Assembly (NCBI RefSeq): GCF_009936175.1
Contig: NZ_AP019773.1
Span: forward strand, 992,001-1,056,000
DNA length: 64,000 nucleotides
From: Bartonella quintana
GTDB lineage: Bacteria > Pseudomonadota > Alphaproteobacteria > Rhizobiales > Rhizobiaceae
Direction: 5' to 3'
This document shows positions 29,087 through 41,003 of the stretch, piece by piece; positions within the stretch are counted from its first letter, which is position 1, and each line of letters begins with the position of its first letter. The position numbers and the translations under genes are program-made. Under the pieces are notes generated by a model that saw nothing but the letters and a program-made list of their open reading frames with translations, had not been told where the DNA came from and made no database searches.

Positions 29087-30112
29087 ATGGCACATAAAGC
29101 TGAAACTATTATTCGTTTGCGTGAAGAAAAAAAAGAAATGCGTAATCGTGATTTTGCCCTCTCTGTTGGTATATCTGAGGCAGAACTTATTGCGGTCTAT
29201 TGCACAGTTGGAAAAGCAAAAAAACTACAAGCTGATGTTGCCACTTTCCTGGAAAATGCTCCTAAACTTGGAACAGTTATGGCGCTGACACGCAATGAAT
29301 ATGCTGTTCATGAAATAACAGGATGTTTTGAAAAGATTGTTCAAAACAAAAACGTCTCTCTCACACTTGGTGAAATTGACTTGCGTATTTTTTCAAAACA
29401 ATGGAAATTTGGTTTTGAATATGACATGCTTTCTCTTGGAAAACCTACAAAAAGTTTGCAATTCTTTGATCAGTCTGGCGTTGCTATTTTCAAACTCTAT
29501 TCTAAAGATGCAACAAATATGGAAGAATGGGATAAACTTGTTGATAAGTTGCTTCATGAAGATCAATCGCCTACCCTTGATGTCCTTCCAACTCCAATTC
29601 AAACCCAGCGTGAGACAATAGAGCTGGATGTTGAGAAATTCCGCGATCGTTGGCGGCAAATCACTGATGTACACCAACTTCAGGAGATTATTTCCGAATT
29701 GAAAATTAATCGACATGATGCTGTAAAATATGCCGGAAATGAATTTGCCAATGAGTTAAAAACAAATACTATTGAAATTATGCTCAACCAAATTGCACAA
29801 CAAGAAATACCAATTATGTGCTTTGTTAGCAACAAGGGATGTATCCAAATTTTTAGTGGGCCAGTAAAAAACATTAAGCAAATGGGATCTTGGCTTAATG
29901 TTCTCGATCAAAAATTTCACCTGCATTTACTCGTTTCAGGAGTCGATAGTGTATGGCGCGTCCGCAAACCAACGAGTAATGGTTATATCAGTTCACTTGA
30001 AGTTTTTGATAAAAACGGTGAAATGATTATTCAATTCTTTGGCATGCGAAAGGAAGGGCAAAAAGAACGTGAAGATTGGCAATCTTTATTGAATAATTTG
30101 CCCCAAAGCTGA
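29087..30112 (+). CDS. hemS: HemS-type haem-binding/degrading protein
   Basis: HemS proteins bind haem in the cytoplasm and either pass it on or open the ring. The 341-residue length is typical, and the protein shows the expected internal duplication: LGTVMALTRNEYAVHEITG in the first half corresponds to IPIMCFVSNKGCIQIFSGPVKNI in the second, and FFDQSG to VFDKNG. Helical N-terminus with RNRDFALSVGISEAEL is characteristic. It starts the hemS-hutB-hutC-hmuV block, 34 bases before hutB, and has its own upstream region with hairpins, so it may be transcribed separately from hutA. Confidence 0.9.
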   Translation: MAHKAETIIRLREEKKEMRNRDFALSVGISEAELIAVYCTVGKAKKLQADVATFLENAPKLGTVMALTRNEYAVHEITGCFEKIVQNKNVSLTLGEIDLRIFSKQWKFGFEYDMLSLGKPTKSLQFFDQSGVAIFKLYSKDATNMEEWDKLVDKLLHEDQSPTLDVLPTPIQTQRETIELDVEKFRDRWRQITDVHQLQEIISELKINRHDAVKYAGNEFANELKTNTIEIMLNQIAQQEIPIMCFVSNKGCIQIFSGPVKNIKQMGSWLNVLDQKFHLHLLVSGVDSVWRVRKPTSNGYISSLEVFDKNGEMIIQFFGMRKEGQKEREDWQSLLNNLPQS

Positions 30113-30145
30113 AAAATATCGATTGCTTAGAAAGGCAAAGTGAAC

Positions 30146-31048
30146 ATGTTTACACTTTTTTTGCGTAGATTATTAAGCCTTTTTATCATTTTTATACTGT
30201 TCTTTTTTACCTTCTTTTCTAAACAAGTGATGGTTAAACCTGCAACGCATTTTCCTAAAGGTGCGCGAATTGTCTCTATTGGTGGATCACTTACAGAAAT
30301 TGTCTACGCATTAGGAGCCCAAGATCAACTTGTCGCCCGTGATAGTACAAGTGTCTATCCACAAGAAGCTCTTAAACTTCCTGTCCTTGGATATATGCGT
30401 GCTCTTTCACCTGAGGGTGTTTTATCACTTGCCCCCGAGGGTATATTGCTTGTTGAAGGAAGCGGTCCTCCCTCCACAATTGATATCCTTAAAAAAACAA
30501 CGATACCTATAGTAATCGTGCCAGAAAATTATTCCCGTGAAAGTGTGATAGAAAAAATTCGTCTCGTTGGCAAAGCTCTTCATCGTGAACTGAAGGCAGC
30601 TGCCTTGATTGAAAAAGTAAACCGTGATTTTGTAAATAATGACCTACTTTTAGCAAAAATAACAAAACCAAAGAGAGTCCTTTTTGTTTTATCCGTACAA
30701 AATGGGCGTGTTATGGCATCTGGAACAGGGACAGCTGCTGATGGTATGATAAAACTTTCAGGCGGTATCAATGCTATCACCGATTATAAGGGATATAAGC
30801 TTCTCAATAACGAAGCTTTATTGAAAGCAAACCCTGATGTTATTTTGCTTGTCAAACATCGTGAAAAATCCAATAACATTGATAAGATTTTAGCCATACC
30901 AGCAGTTCAAGCAACAACTGCAGCAAAAAATCATGCCATTAAACAAATGGATGCTATGTATCTTTTAGGATTTGGTCCACGCACAGCAAACGCATCGAAA
31001 GAGCTTATTGATATACTCTATGGTGCAAATCAAAATGGTAAGAGTTGA
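30146..31048 (+). CDS. hutB: periplasmic haem-binding protein HutB
   Basis: HutB delivers haem to the inner-membrane transporter. The protein has a hydrophobic N-terminal signal (about residues 5-28) and the bilobal periplasmic-binding fold of the helical-backbone type: RIVSIGGSLTEIVYALGAQDQLVARDSTS is the characteristic first strand and turn of haem and cobalamin binding proteins. No lipobox cysteine is visible, so it should be soluble. I use the ATG at 30146; a GTG at 30140 lies closer to an AAGG ribosome-binding site and adds two residues. The stop is 4 bases before hutC. Confidence 0.92.
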   Translation: MFTLFLRRLLSLFIIFILFFFTFFSKQVMVKPATHFPKGARIVSIGGSLTEIVYALGAQDQLVARDSTSVYPQEALKLPVLGYMRALSPEGVLSLAPEGILLVEGSGPPSTIDILKKTTIPIVIVPENYSRESVIEKIRLVGKALHRELKAAALIEKVNRDFVNNDLLLAKITKPKRVLFVLSVQNGRVMASGTGTAADGMIKLSGGINAITDYKGYKLLNNEALLKANPDVILLVKHREKSNNIDKILAIPAVQATTAAKNHAIKQMDAMYLLGFGPRTANASKELIDILYGANQNGKS

Positions 31049-31052
31049 TAAT

Positions 31053-32150
31053 ATGGTAGATACGACATCCATAGTGCATACAACTGAAACAAAAGAGAGT
31101 AAAAGAGTAAACCGCGCAAATTTTGGAAAAATTTTATTATTAAGCTTAACAGTTTTTCTTATTCTCAGCATTTTTGGTGGGCTCTTGCATGGTGCATCAA
31201 AGGTTTCTTTGATTAATCTTGTTCATGTAATGCTCACGCAGGACTTCTCGGTGAGCAGTAAAATACGTGATTATCTCATACTTATCGACATAAGGCTTCC
31301 CCGTATTATCTTAGGGGTGTTAGTTGGAGCAGCTTTAGCTGTCTCTGGTGTCCTCATGCAGGGGCTTTTCCGTAATCCTCTTGCAGATCCTGGGATTATA
31401 GGTGTATCAGCAGGTGCAAGTCTTGGAGCTATTTTAGCAATTGTTGTCGGTATTGCCTTCCCTTCTTCATTGGCGCCTTTTTTAGAACCTTACAAAGTCA
31501 TTATAGGTGCATTTTTTGGTGGGCTGTTATCAACACTTATCCTCTATGCAATAGCAACACGTCATAGTTGTACCTCTATTGCAACAATGCTTCTCGCAGG
31601 TATTGCTCTTGGTGCTTTAAGCGGTGCTGTTGTCGGAATTCTCATTTTTATCGCAAATGACCAGCAATTACGGGACATTACCTTTTGGAATCTTGGCTCT
31701 CTTGCAGGTGCAACATGGTTGAAAGTTTGGCTTGTTTTTCCTTTTATCTGTGTCGGTCTTATTTTTTCTCCTTTTTTATCACGAGCACTTAATGCTCTTG
31801 CTCTTGGAGAAGCCGTTGCTGGCCATATTGGTTTCTATATTCAACGGGTTAAGAATATTGCTATTTTCCTTGTTGCACTTATGTGTGGTAGCGCAGTCGC
31901 TGTCAGTGGCGGCATTGGTTTTATCGGTATTGTTGTTCCACATATTTTGCGTCAACTCATTGGTCCTGATCACCGCTATCTTATTCCCTGCTCGGCTCTC
32001 TTGGGAGCTACGTTACTTATTTTTGCCGACACATTTGCACGTTTAATTGTTGCCCCAGCAGAACTGCCAATCGGAATTGTTACAGCACTTTTTGGTGCAC
32101 CTTTTTTTCTTTGGATCCTTATATGTAAACGAGGAACAAATTTTCCATGA
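31053..32150 (+). CDS. hutC: haem ABC transporter permease HutC
   Basis: HutC is the membrane channel of the haem importer, belonging to the FecCD family. From the ATG at 31053 it has 365 residues with about ten hydrophobic helices. Family motifs are clear: IRLPRIILGVLVGAALAVSGVLMQGLFRNPLADPGIIGVSAGA and, near the C-terminus, SGGIGFIGIVVPHILRQLIGPDHR, the ATPase-coupling loop. The frame extends upstream into hutB to 30972, but the ATG 4 bases after hutB is more plausible. Its end overlaps hmuV by 4 bases (ATGA). Confidence 0.94.
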   Translation: MVDTTSIVHTTETKESKRVNRANFGKILLLSLTVFLILSIFGGLLHGASKVSLINLVHVMLTQDFSVSSKIRDYLILIDIRLPRIILGVLVGAALAVSGVLMQGLFRNPLADPGIIGVSAGASLGAILAIVVGIAFPSSLAPFLEPYKVIIGAFFGGLLSTLILYAIATRHSCTSIATMLLAGIALGALSGAVVGILIFIANDQQLRDITFWNLGSLAGATWLKVWLVFPFICVGLIFSPFLSRALNALALGEAVAGHIGFYIQRVKNIAIFLVALMCGSAVAVSGGIGFIGIVVPHILRQLIGPDHRYLIPCSALLGATLLIFADTFARLIVAPAELPIGIVTALFGAPFFLWILICKRGTNFP

Positions 32151-32941
32151 TCGAAGCAGTCAATATTTGCGTTCAACGCGGAAAAAAACAGATTATCAAC
32201 CATATTGATTTTCAAGCCAAAAGTAGTGCTCTCACCGTCATTATCGGCCCCAATGGATCCGGAAAAAGTACTTTTATCAAAGCGCTGAGCGGAGAAATTC
32301 CCTACAGTGGAAAAATGACCTTAAATGGTCATGATGTTACCCAAACAAAAACTTATGAAATGGCAGCAATGCGCGCGGTGCTACCACAATTTACAACGTT
32401 AGCATTTCCATTCCTAGTCCATGAAGTGGTAGCGCTTGGTCTCTCCGTAAACCAATTTATCATTGCAAAAAAACAATTAAAAAATCTTCCCCAAAAAGCT
32501 TTAGAATGCGTTGGTCTGGCTGATTATGGTAACCGACATTATCATCAGTTGTCAGGTGGAGAACAAGCCAGAGTACAACTTGCCCGTGTACTCTGCCAAA
32601 TTTGGGAACCTGTTTGTAATAAAGTCCCCCGTTGGATGATATTAGATGAGCCTATTGCTAACCTTGATATTCAACATCAGCTCGTTGTTATGAATATTGC
32701 CAGAAATTTTGCCCGTTGTGGTGGTGGTGTTCTCGCTGTCCTTCATGATCTCAATCTTGCTGCACATTATGCAGATAAAATGATATTGCTAAAGCAGGGA
32801 AAGATTTATTGTGAGGGAAGTGCCTCGACCGTTTTAACAACTCAAAATTTAAGTGATGCTTATCATTGTTCCCTACCTGTTTCTGAATTGCCTAAAGCAG
32901 ATACTCCTTTCGTGCTGCCCCAGACAGCATCCTTCCTGTAA
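32147..32941 (+). CDS. hmuV: haem ABC transporter ATP-binding protein HmuV (HutD)
   Basis: HmuV powers the HutBC haem importer. The 264-residue ATPase shows Walker A GPNGSGKS (residues 34-41), the Q-loop in LPQFTTLAFPF, the signature LSGGEQARVQLAR, Walker B WMILDEPIANLD and the switch histidine in VLHDLNLAA. The start overlaps the hutC stop as ATGA, giving coupled translation. It is the last gene of the haem block; about 1 kb of non-coding DNA follows before thiC, with no clear terminator. Confidence 0.95.
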   Translation: MIEAVNICVQRGKKQIINHIDFQAKSSALTVIIGPNGSGKSTFIKALSGEIPYSGKMTLNGHDVTQTKTYEMAAMRAVLPQFTTLAFPFLVHEVVALGLSVNQFIIAKKQLKNLPQKALECVGLADYGNRHYHQLSGGEQARVQLARVLCQIWEPVCNKVPRWMILDEPIANLDIQHQLVVMNIARNFARCGGGVLAVLHDLNLAAHYADKMILLKQGKIYCEGSASTVLTTQNLSDAYHCSLPVSELPKADTPFVLPQTASFL

Positions 32942-33860
32942 AATTTAAGAGATCTTTCCGAAGTCTGTTTGATTAAAGCAAAAAATCAAATTGTACGATA
33001 AAACAAAACATGCAGATATACTCAAAAGTCGTTTTGTTTAAAAATTAACTCTTCCCTATAGATGGCAATGTTATACATTACAAATAATTTCTTTTTTGCC
33101 CCCAATACTGTAATTTTATATGCTCTAGAAAATACGTTATCAAAAGCCCTTCTGATATAGGCCATTTAGCGACAAATTCTCAATAATATCCTTTACCCAT
33201 TTTCTCTATGCGGTCATACCCACAAGGAGAAAAATAATTTTTGATTGATTTTTTCTTGTCATAAGTTACATCTCTCCACTCTAGGTATCTGAAGTTGCAG
33301 ACTGGCAAATCATTCGAATATCATTTTGGCACTATTAATAAAGCATGATTCCCTTATTACCTGCATAAAAAATAACGCGAATTTTACTGCGCATCAGCAA
33401 TATCATTAATCACAGTATGTGCCATGAATTTCAGGGACAACAGCGTCACAACTTAAAGCACTTTTTTAGCTAAACAGAAAATAGCATGATATTTCCTTAA
33501 CACAAAGAAAGCTGACTGCTGAAGACTAGTTATTGGATTAGCCAAAGAGCTACACAAAATGGAGAATAAGGACACAAAAAACTACAAGTGAAGCGATAAC
33601 CATAAAATTCCCCACTTTATTAGTAAATTTCTGATTTTTCTGTTTATTTTATAAAACGCTTCAGTCTTATAGCAGACTACTTCATGACACCTGCTTTATT
33701 CCTAAAAAACACACAAAAATCGTTAAAAATATACTTTGCGATTGACAATATAGATATTTAAGCCAACCATACAAACATAATTATACTAATAAAAATTGTT
33801 TTAATGGAGGATAATATAAATATTATCGTAAATATTGTATCAATTTTTTAAAAATAAAAC
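32942..33860. other. non-coding DNA between hmuV and the thiC leader
   Basis: This stretch of about 920 bases is AT-rich and has stops in every frame. I found no recognisable gene remnant, tRNA, or repeat shared with other parts of the window. It is long for a gap between two same-strand operons in bacteria generally, but such gaps are common in this genus. Confidence 0.45.
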
Positions 33861-33862
33861 TT

Positions 33863-33955
33863 CCCGAGCTCCATGGGGGGTTGTTTTGCTGTAAAAGCAA
33901 TATTATTTCACCCCTTCATGTCGATATACGTAATTAATAATTTGGATATATCCCC
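33863..33955 (+). promoter_or_regulatory. structured leader ahead of thiC, no recognisable TPP riboswitch
   Basis: A G-run (33875-33880) can pair with CCCC at 33911-33914 around an inner stem TTGCT/AGCAA (33886-33890 with 33896-33900). Further on, TTTGGATATATCCCC (33941-33955) could form a short arm. The arrangement is loosely like a TPP riboswitch, which would be expected before thiC, but the conserved CTGAGA and the CCTGAT...GGATAAT...CCAGCG core are absent. It may be a diverged form or an unrelated structure. Confidence 0.3.
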
Positions 33956-33979
33956 GCTTAACACCACAACCTGTTTTGA

Positions 33980-36792
<2,813 letters not shown>

Positions 36793-36795
36793 AGC

Positions 36796-36993
36796 ATGCA
36801 AATATTCGTCAATGGTGAAACAATCCAAACAGAAGTTATCAGTCTCGATCTATTACTTAAAAAATTAGGGTATGAAGGAAATTGGCTAGCTACCGCTGTT
36901 AATGCTGAAGTTATTCCCGTCGATGCACGAAGTCAATTTATCTTGCATGAAGGAGATAAAATTGAAATTTTAAGCCCAATGCAAGGAGGCTGA
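36796..36993 (+). CDS. thiS: sulphur carrier protein ThiS
   Basis: ThiS carries sulphur as a C-terminal thiocarboxylate for thiazole formation. The 65-residue protein has the ubiquitin-like pattern MQIFVNGE at the start, [12 protein letters not shown] at the end, and the essential terminal Gly-Gly. It lies 3 bases after thiO and 4 before thiG, the usual operon arrangement. A ThiF-type adenylating enzyme is needed to activate it but is not in the window. Confidence 0.95.
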   Translation: MQIFVNGETIQTEVISLDLLLKKLGYEGNWLATAVNAEVIPVDARSQFILHEGDKIEILSPMQGG

Positions 36994-36997
36994 AACT

Positions 36998-37771
36998 ATG
37001 CTGAATCTTTATGGACGTAAATTCTCTTCCCGTCTTATGTTAGGTACAGCTCAATATCCTTCGCCAGCAATCCTTCGTAATGCTATTCATAAATCAAATA
37101 TAGAAATTGTAACAGTTTCATTGCGCCGAGAAACCGCAGGTGGAAAACAAGGTGGACAATTTTGGCAATTTCTTAAAGAACTTGATATAACAGTTCTTCC
37201 AAACACTGCCGGTTGTTACACCGTCAAAGAGGCTGTTACTACAGCTCAACTGGCACGAGATCTCTTTAAAACACCTTGGATTAAACTCGAAATTATCGGC
37301 AATCCTGACACCTTACAGCCCAATGTTTTTTCCTTGATCGAAGCAGCGCAAATTTTAAACAGTGACGGTTTCCAAATTTTTGCCTATACAACAGATGATC
37401 TCATTGTTGCTGAAAGGCTTTTAGATGTTGGTTGCCGTGTCATTATGCCTTGGTGTGCTCCTATTGGATCTGGTCAAGGCCCTCATAATACCGATGGCTT
37501 GCGTTCTATCCGTGCTTACCTTCCCGATGTTACTCTTGTTATTGATGCTGGTATTGGATGCCCATCCCATGCCGCTCTGGCGATGGAACTCGGTTATGAT
37601 GCAGTACTTCTTAATACCGCTGTTGCTAAAGCAGGTGACCCTGTCTTAATGGCGCAAGCTTTTGCGCAAGCTGTTCAAGCAGGCCGTATGGGGTATAAAG
37701 CAGGAATTCTCGAAGCACGTAGTATAGCAGTCCCTTCAACGCCAATCGTTGGAAAAGCAGTGTTTTCATGA
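36998..37771 (+). CDS. thiG: thiazole synthase ThiG
   Basis: ThiG assembles the thiazole phosphate from deoxyxylulose phosphate, iminoglycine and ThiS thiocarboxylate. The 257-residue barrel has the Schiff-base lysine K96 in [10 protein letters not shown], the [17 protein letters not shown] start, the [13 protein letters not shown] phosphate loop, and [33 protein letters not shown]. It follows thiS closely and overlaps thiE by 4 bases (ATGA). Context and intact catalytic lysine make it functional. Confidence 0.96.
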   Translation: MLNLYGRKFSSRLMLGTAQYPSPAILRNAIHKSNIEIVTVSLRRETAGGKQGGQFWQFLKELDITVLPNTAGCYTVKEAVTTAQLARDLFKTPWIKLEIIGNPDTLQPNVFSLIEAAQILNSDGFQIFAYTTDDLIVAERLLDVGCRVIMPWCAPIGSGQGPHNTDGLRSIRAYLPDVTLVIDAGIGCPSHAALAMELGYDAVLLNTAVAKAGDPVLMAQAFAQAVQAGRMGYKAGILEARSIAVPSTPIVGKAVFS

Positions 37772-38373
37772 AACTGGATCCGTTTTACCTCATCGTTGAT
37801 AATGCTGATTGGGTTGAACGATTGGTTCCTCTTGGAGTCAAACTCATACAATTGCGTATGAAAAATGAAAATCCTAAAATAATCAGTCAGCATATTAAGC
37901 GTGCAAAAAACATATGTGATAAATTGGGAACACAATTAATTATTAATGATCATTGGACAATAGCAATTGATGAAAAATGTAATTTTATTCATCTTGGACA
38001 AGAAGATCTAAGCAATGCTGATCTTCCCGCAATCCGTAAAAATGGTATAAGATTTGGTCTTAGCACACACGATGAACATGAATTGGATATCGCGTTATCT
38101 GTTCATCCTAACTATATTGCACTTGGTCCTATTTATCCGACAATCTTAAAAGAAATGAAATGGATGCCTCAAGGCTTAGAAAAAATTAAAAAATGGAAAA
38201 AACGGATTGGTGCTTTACCTTTGATTGGTATTGGTGGCTTAACGCCAGAACGTGCAACTGATGTGTTAAAAGCAGGAGCAAATAGTGCTGCTGTTGTAAC
38301 TGATATTATTCTCCACAAAAAACCCAGAGAGCGTGTCCAACAGTGGATAAAGGTAACAAAAGCATGGCGTTGA
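37768..38373 (+). CDS. thiE: thiamine-phosphate synthase ThiE
   Basis: ThiE couples the pyrimidine diphosphate and thiazole phosphate to give thiamin phosphate. The 201-residue barrel shows [39 protein letters not shown] and [10 protein letters not shown], matching the family in order, and GIGGLTPE for phosphate binding. Start and stop overlap its neighbours: ATGA with thiG, and the end overlaps the thiD ATG. The protein is at the short end of the usual 205-225 residues. Confidence 0.9.
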   Translation: MKLDPFYLIVDNADWVERLVPLGVKLIQLRMKNENPKIISQHIKRAKNICDKLGTQLIINDHWTIAIDEKCNFIHLGQEDLSNADLPAIRKNGIRFGLSTHDEHELDIALSVHPNYIALGPIYPTILKEMKWMPQGLEKIKKWKKRIGALPLIGIGGLTPERATDVLKAGANSAAVVTDIILHKKPRERVQQWIKVTKAWR

Positions 38374-39110
38374 TACCTTCTGTTCTTATTGTTGCGGGTA
38401 CCGACCCAACAGGAGGCGCTGGTATCGTTCGTGATATAGAAACAGCTGCATATTTTCAAATAAAAGCAAGTTTAGCCATTACTTCCATTAACGTACAAGA
38501 TGATAATCATGTTGCTGAAATTGTTCCAATGAGCGAAAAACTCATCGCCGCGCAAATGCGTACAGCCCTAGAGGCCAATCCAATAAGCGCAATTAAAATC
38601 GGTATGACAGGAACCAAAGCGATTGTTGTAGCAATCTGTAATGTGTTAGAAGATTATCCTCATATTCCAGTTATTCTTGATCCTGTATTTGTCGCCTCAT
38701 CAGGGGGAAAGCTAACAACAGAAACAATCATAGAAACTATGATCAATAAACTTTTCCCTCACGTTGATCTTTTAACACCCAATAGAGAAGAACTCGCCCT
38801 TCTCAGCCAAAGCCCATTGGCATCTCATCATGAAGAAGCAATACAACAAGCAAAAAAACTTCTCTCATTTGGCCCACGCTCTATATTAATCAAAGGTGGG
38901 CATGCAAACGGTCCTCTTGCAACTGATAGCTTAATTGACAAAATTGAAATCATAAATATTTCCGCTCCACGTTTAACAAAAACAATGCGTGGAACGGGTT
39001 GTATTTTGTCAACCGCTATTGCATCACATTTAGCATTAAATGAATCTAGAATTGAAGCTGTAAAAAAAGCAAAAGCATACACCCATACATTACTTTTAAA
39101 CCACTGTTAA
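38364..39110 (+). CDS. thiD: hydroxymethylpyrimidine/phosphomethylpyrimidine kinase ThiD
   Basis: ThiD phosphorylates the thiamin pyrimidine to its diphosphate. It is a ribokinase-fold enzyme with the substrate motif AGTDPTGGAGIVRDIE at the N-terminus, VQDDNHV, ILDPVFVASSGGKL and the ATP/anion-hole motif RGTGCILSTAIA with the catalytic cysteine. I use the ATG at 38364, overlapping thiE; a GTG at 38343 would add seven residues. A short stem (CACTGTT, 39102-39108, with AACAGTG, 39112-39118) straddles the stop but has no T-run. It ends the thiamin operon. Confidence 0.93.
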   Translation: MALIPSVLIVAGTDPTGGAGIVRDIETAAYFQIKASLAITSINVQDDNHVAEIVPMSEKLIAAQMRTALEANPISAIKIGMTGTKAIVVAICNVLEDYPHIPVILDPVFVASSGGKLTTETIIETMINKLFPHVDLLTPNREELALLSQSPLASHHEEAIQQAKKLLSFGPRSILIKGGHANGPLATDSLIDKIEIINISAPRLTKTMRGTGCILSTAIASHLALNESRIEAVKKAKAYTHTLLLNHC

Positions 39111-39194
39111 AAACAGTGCTAAATAATAATCATGTCATTTCCTAGATTTTGTATCTTAAGTTAAGATTTAAGAGAAAAGATACGTTTTCCATCT

Positions 39195-39960
39195 GTCAAG
39201 GACAGGAAAGTTATCACAGAGAAGTATGACATCAAGTAACCAAAAGATTGGCAAAGAATTTATCGTTTATTGAGGATGAGTTTTTGGTATACACTTGAAA
39301 AGTGAAAATATTACATATCCTTTTTTGAAAGAGCTCATGTTATTTTAAAATAGCGAAAACCTTTTCTTTTCTCAAGAAATTGATTCCTAAACGTTATGAA
39401 TCTTGATTTCAGAAAGACAGCTGGCATAAAGTTTGAGAAGAGCTTATCAAGGACTATAGACTGTGATGGTGAATTTGTGAGGATCGATGCTCACCTTTAT
39501 CCAGCTCACTCTTGTGTTGCAGGCTATAAGTAAGATCAATATGGAAAAAAGCATTAGAAAGAAGCAAAGCAAGATTTGATTCCGAAGAGTCATTATGTTG
39601 GTAAGATGATGCTTTGGGCTGATCTTTTTGTTTTCTTCTCACTCCATGAAATTAAAATATTATGACTCAAGCATTTCAACTTATTAAAAGGGATGAAAAT
39701 ACACAAGTTATTGCTGATAAAGGTTATGTTTTACATATACTTACAGAAGGATTAAGAAGCAAAGCTACATCCCTGTCTTTTCTGCTCAAACAGAAAAACA
39801 CCGCCTAATGATGATGAAGACTTCGATAAAGAAAACGCCACCTTATCAAACGCTTCTTCAATAAACTCAACCACCTCAAACATATTTCCTCGTGATTTAC
39901 TAAAAAGCTTCTTCTTTTTTATAGGATGCCTAACGTATAGTTCAATTGTTCTCTAGCTTT
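39195..39960 (+). pseudogene. decayed IS5-family transposase (copy 2)
   Basis: On the plus strand, frameshifted pieces of an IS5/IS1031-type DDE transposase appear in order: GEFVRIDAHLYPAHSCVAGYK (39470-39532), a DALG block ending in FLLTP (about 39605-39650), MTQAFQLIKRDENTQVIADKGY (39662-39727, with the catalytic Asp in VIADKGY), RHLIKRFFNKLNHLKHI (39836-39886) and KASSFFIGCLTYSSIVL (about 39902-39955). It is related to the inverted copy at 10175-11000: 23 bases (39695-39717 against 10421-10443) and 16 bases (39240-39255 against 10929-10944) are identical. Stops and frameshifts make it non-functional. Terminal repeats were not found. Confidence 0.74.
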
Positions 39961-40096
39961 AAAAGTGATAGGCACAGAACCTAATGCCATCCTATATGCA
40001 TTCTTATACAGAGATGAGCACTAAGAACATCATAAAGCTTGCAGAATATTTTTGTTTGGTTTACCGATAAATGGATTAATCATAAGAAAAAATACA

Positions 40097-40924
40097 ATGT
40101 TCAACCAAAGTCAGTATTCAATCTCGTATGAAGAACTTCTAAGCTTCTACAAAGAAAGTGGTGTTGACGCCGTGCTCAGTGATGTACCTATTGACCGTTT
40201 TAGTCAAGCTTCTTCTTCAACGCAGGAGTTAAAAAAAGTAATCGACACTCCCCATCACCAATCGGTATCACCAACCATAAAGCAGCATAGCTATCCACTG
40301 CCTCACTCTAGTACTATACAACGTGAACCTTCAGCTATAGAGATAGCAAAAGGTGCGAATACACTTGATGAATTAAAATCTGCTCTCCTTGCGTTTAATG
40401 GTTGCTCATTAAAATTGACAGCAAAAAGTACCTGTTTTTCAGATGGAACAGCAGGAAGCCCTCTCATGATCATAGGAGAAGCTCCAGGACGAGAGGAAGA
40501 TATACAAGGAATTCCATTTGTAGGAAAGGCAGGAATGTTGCTTAACAAAATCCTTGCATCAATTGGCTTAACAAGAAAGAATGTCTACATAGCCAACACG
40601 ATTCCCTGGCGTCCACCAGGAAATCGCACACCAACACCAAGAGAAGTGGCATTATGCCGCCCTTTCATTGAACGACAAATTCATTTAGCTAATCCTCGTA
40701 TTCTTATAGCACTGGGAGGAGTTGCTATGCAGTTTCTGACTGGCTCTCAAAATGGAATTATCCGGACACGGGGAAAATGGTGTACCTATGAAAGCGAAGA
40801 CAACATAAAAATACCTGTTATGCCAACCTTTCACCCCGCTTACCTTCTCCGAACTCCGAGTCAAAAAAAACTTACATGGAAAGATTTCTTAGAAGTCAAA
40901 AACCGCTTAAATAATCTCTTGTAA
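40097..40924 (+). CDS. uracil-DNA glycosylase, family 4-like
   Basis: This protein should remove uracil from DNA. The family 4 core reads GEAPGREEDIQGIPFVGKAG, followed by NTIPWRPPGNRTPT, LGGVAMQFLTG and the second active-site motif PTFHPAYLLR. Cysteines in NGCSL, STCFS, ALCRPF and GKWCTY may bind the iron-sulphur cluster of the family. The N-terminal 90 residues are low in conservation and serine-rich. A TTG at 40052 extends the frame, but the ATG at 40097 is more likely. It lies just after the transposase relic. A family-5-like relative lies at 21074. Confidence 0.86.
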   Translation: MFNQSQYSISYEELLSFYKESGVDAVLSDVPIDRFSQASSSTQELKKVIDTPHHQSVSPTIKQHSYPLPHSSTIQREPSAIEIAKGANTLDELKSALLAFNGCSLKLTAKSTCFSDGTAGSPLMIIGEAPGREEDIQGIPFVGKAGMLLNKILASIGLTRKNVYIANTIPWRPPGNRTPTPREVALCRPFIERQIHLANPRILIALGGVAMQFLTGSQNGIIRTRGKWCTYESEDNIKIPVMPTFHPAYLLRTPSQKKLTWKDFLEVKNRLNNLL

Positions 40925-41003
40925 TTCTTTAGCCTTATCTTGCCTCAGAATATCAACACTCTTTCGATCATTCATATTCTTTAAATACAGTTAGGAAAAA
41001 ACT

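Noticed and set aside
33863..33955. A TPP riboswitch ahead of thiC
   Set aside because: Position and overall shape fit, but the conserved core bases are missing; reported as an undefined leader instead.
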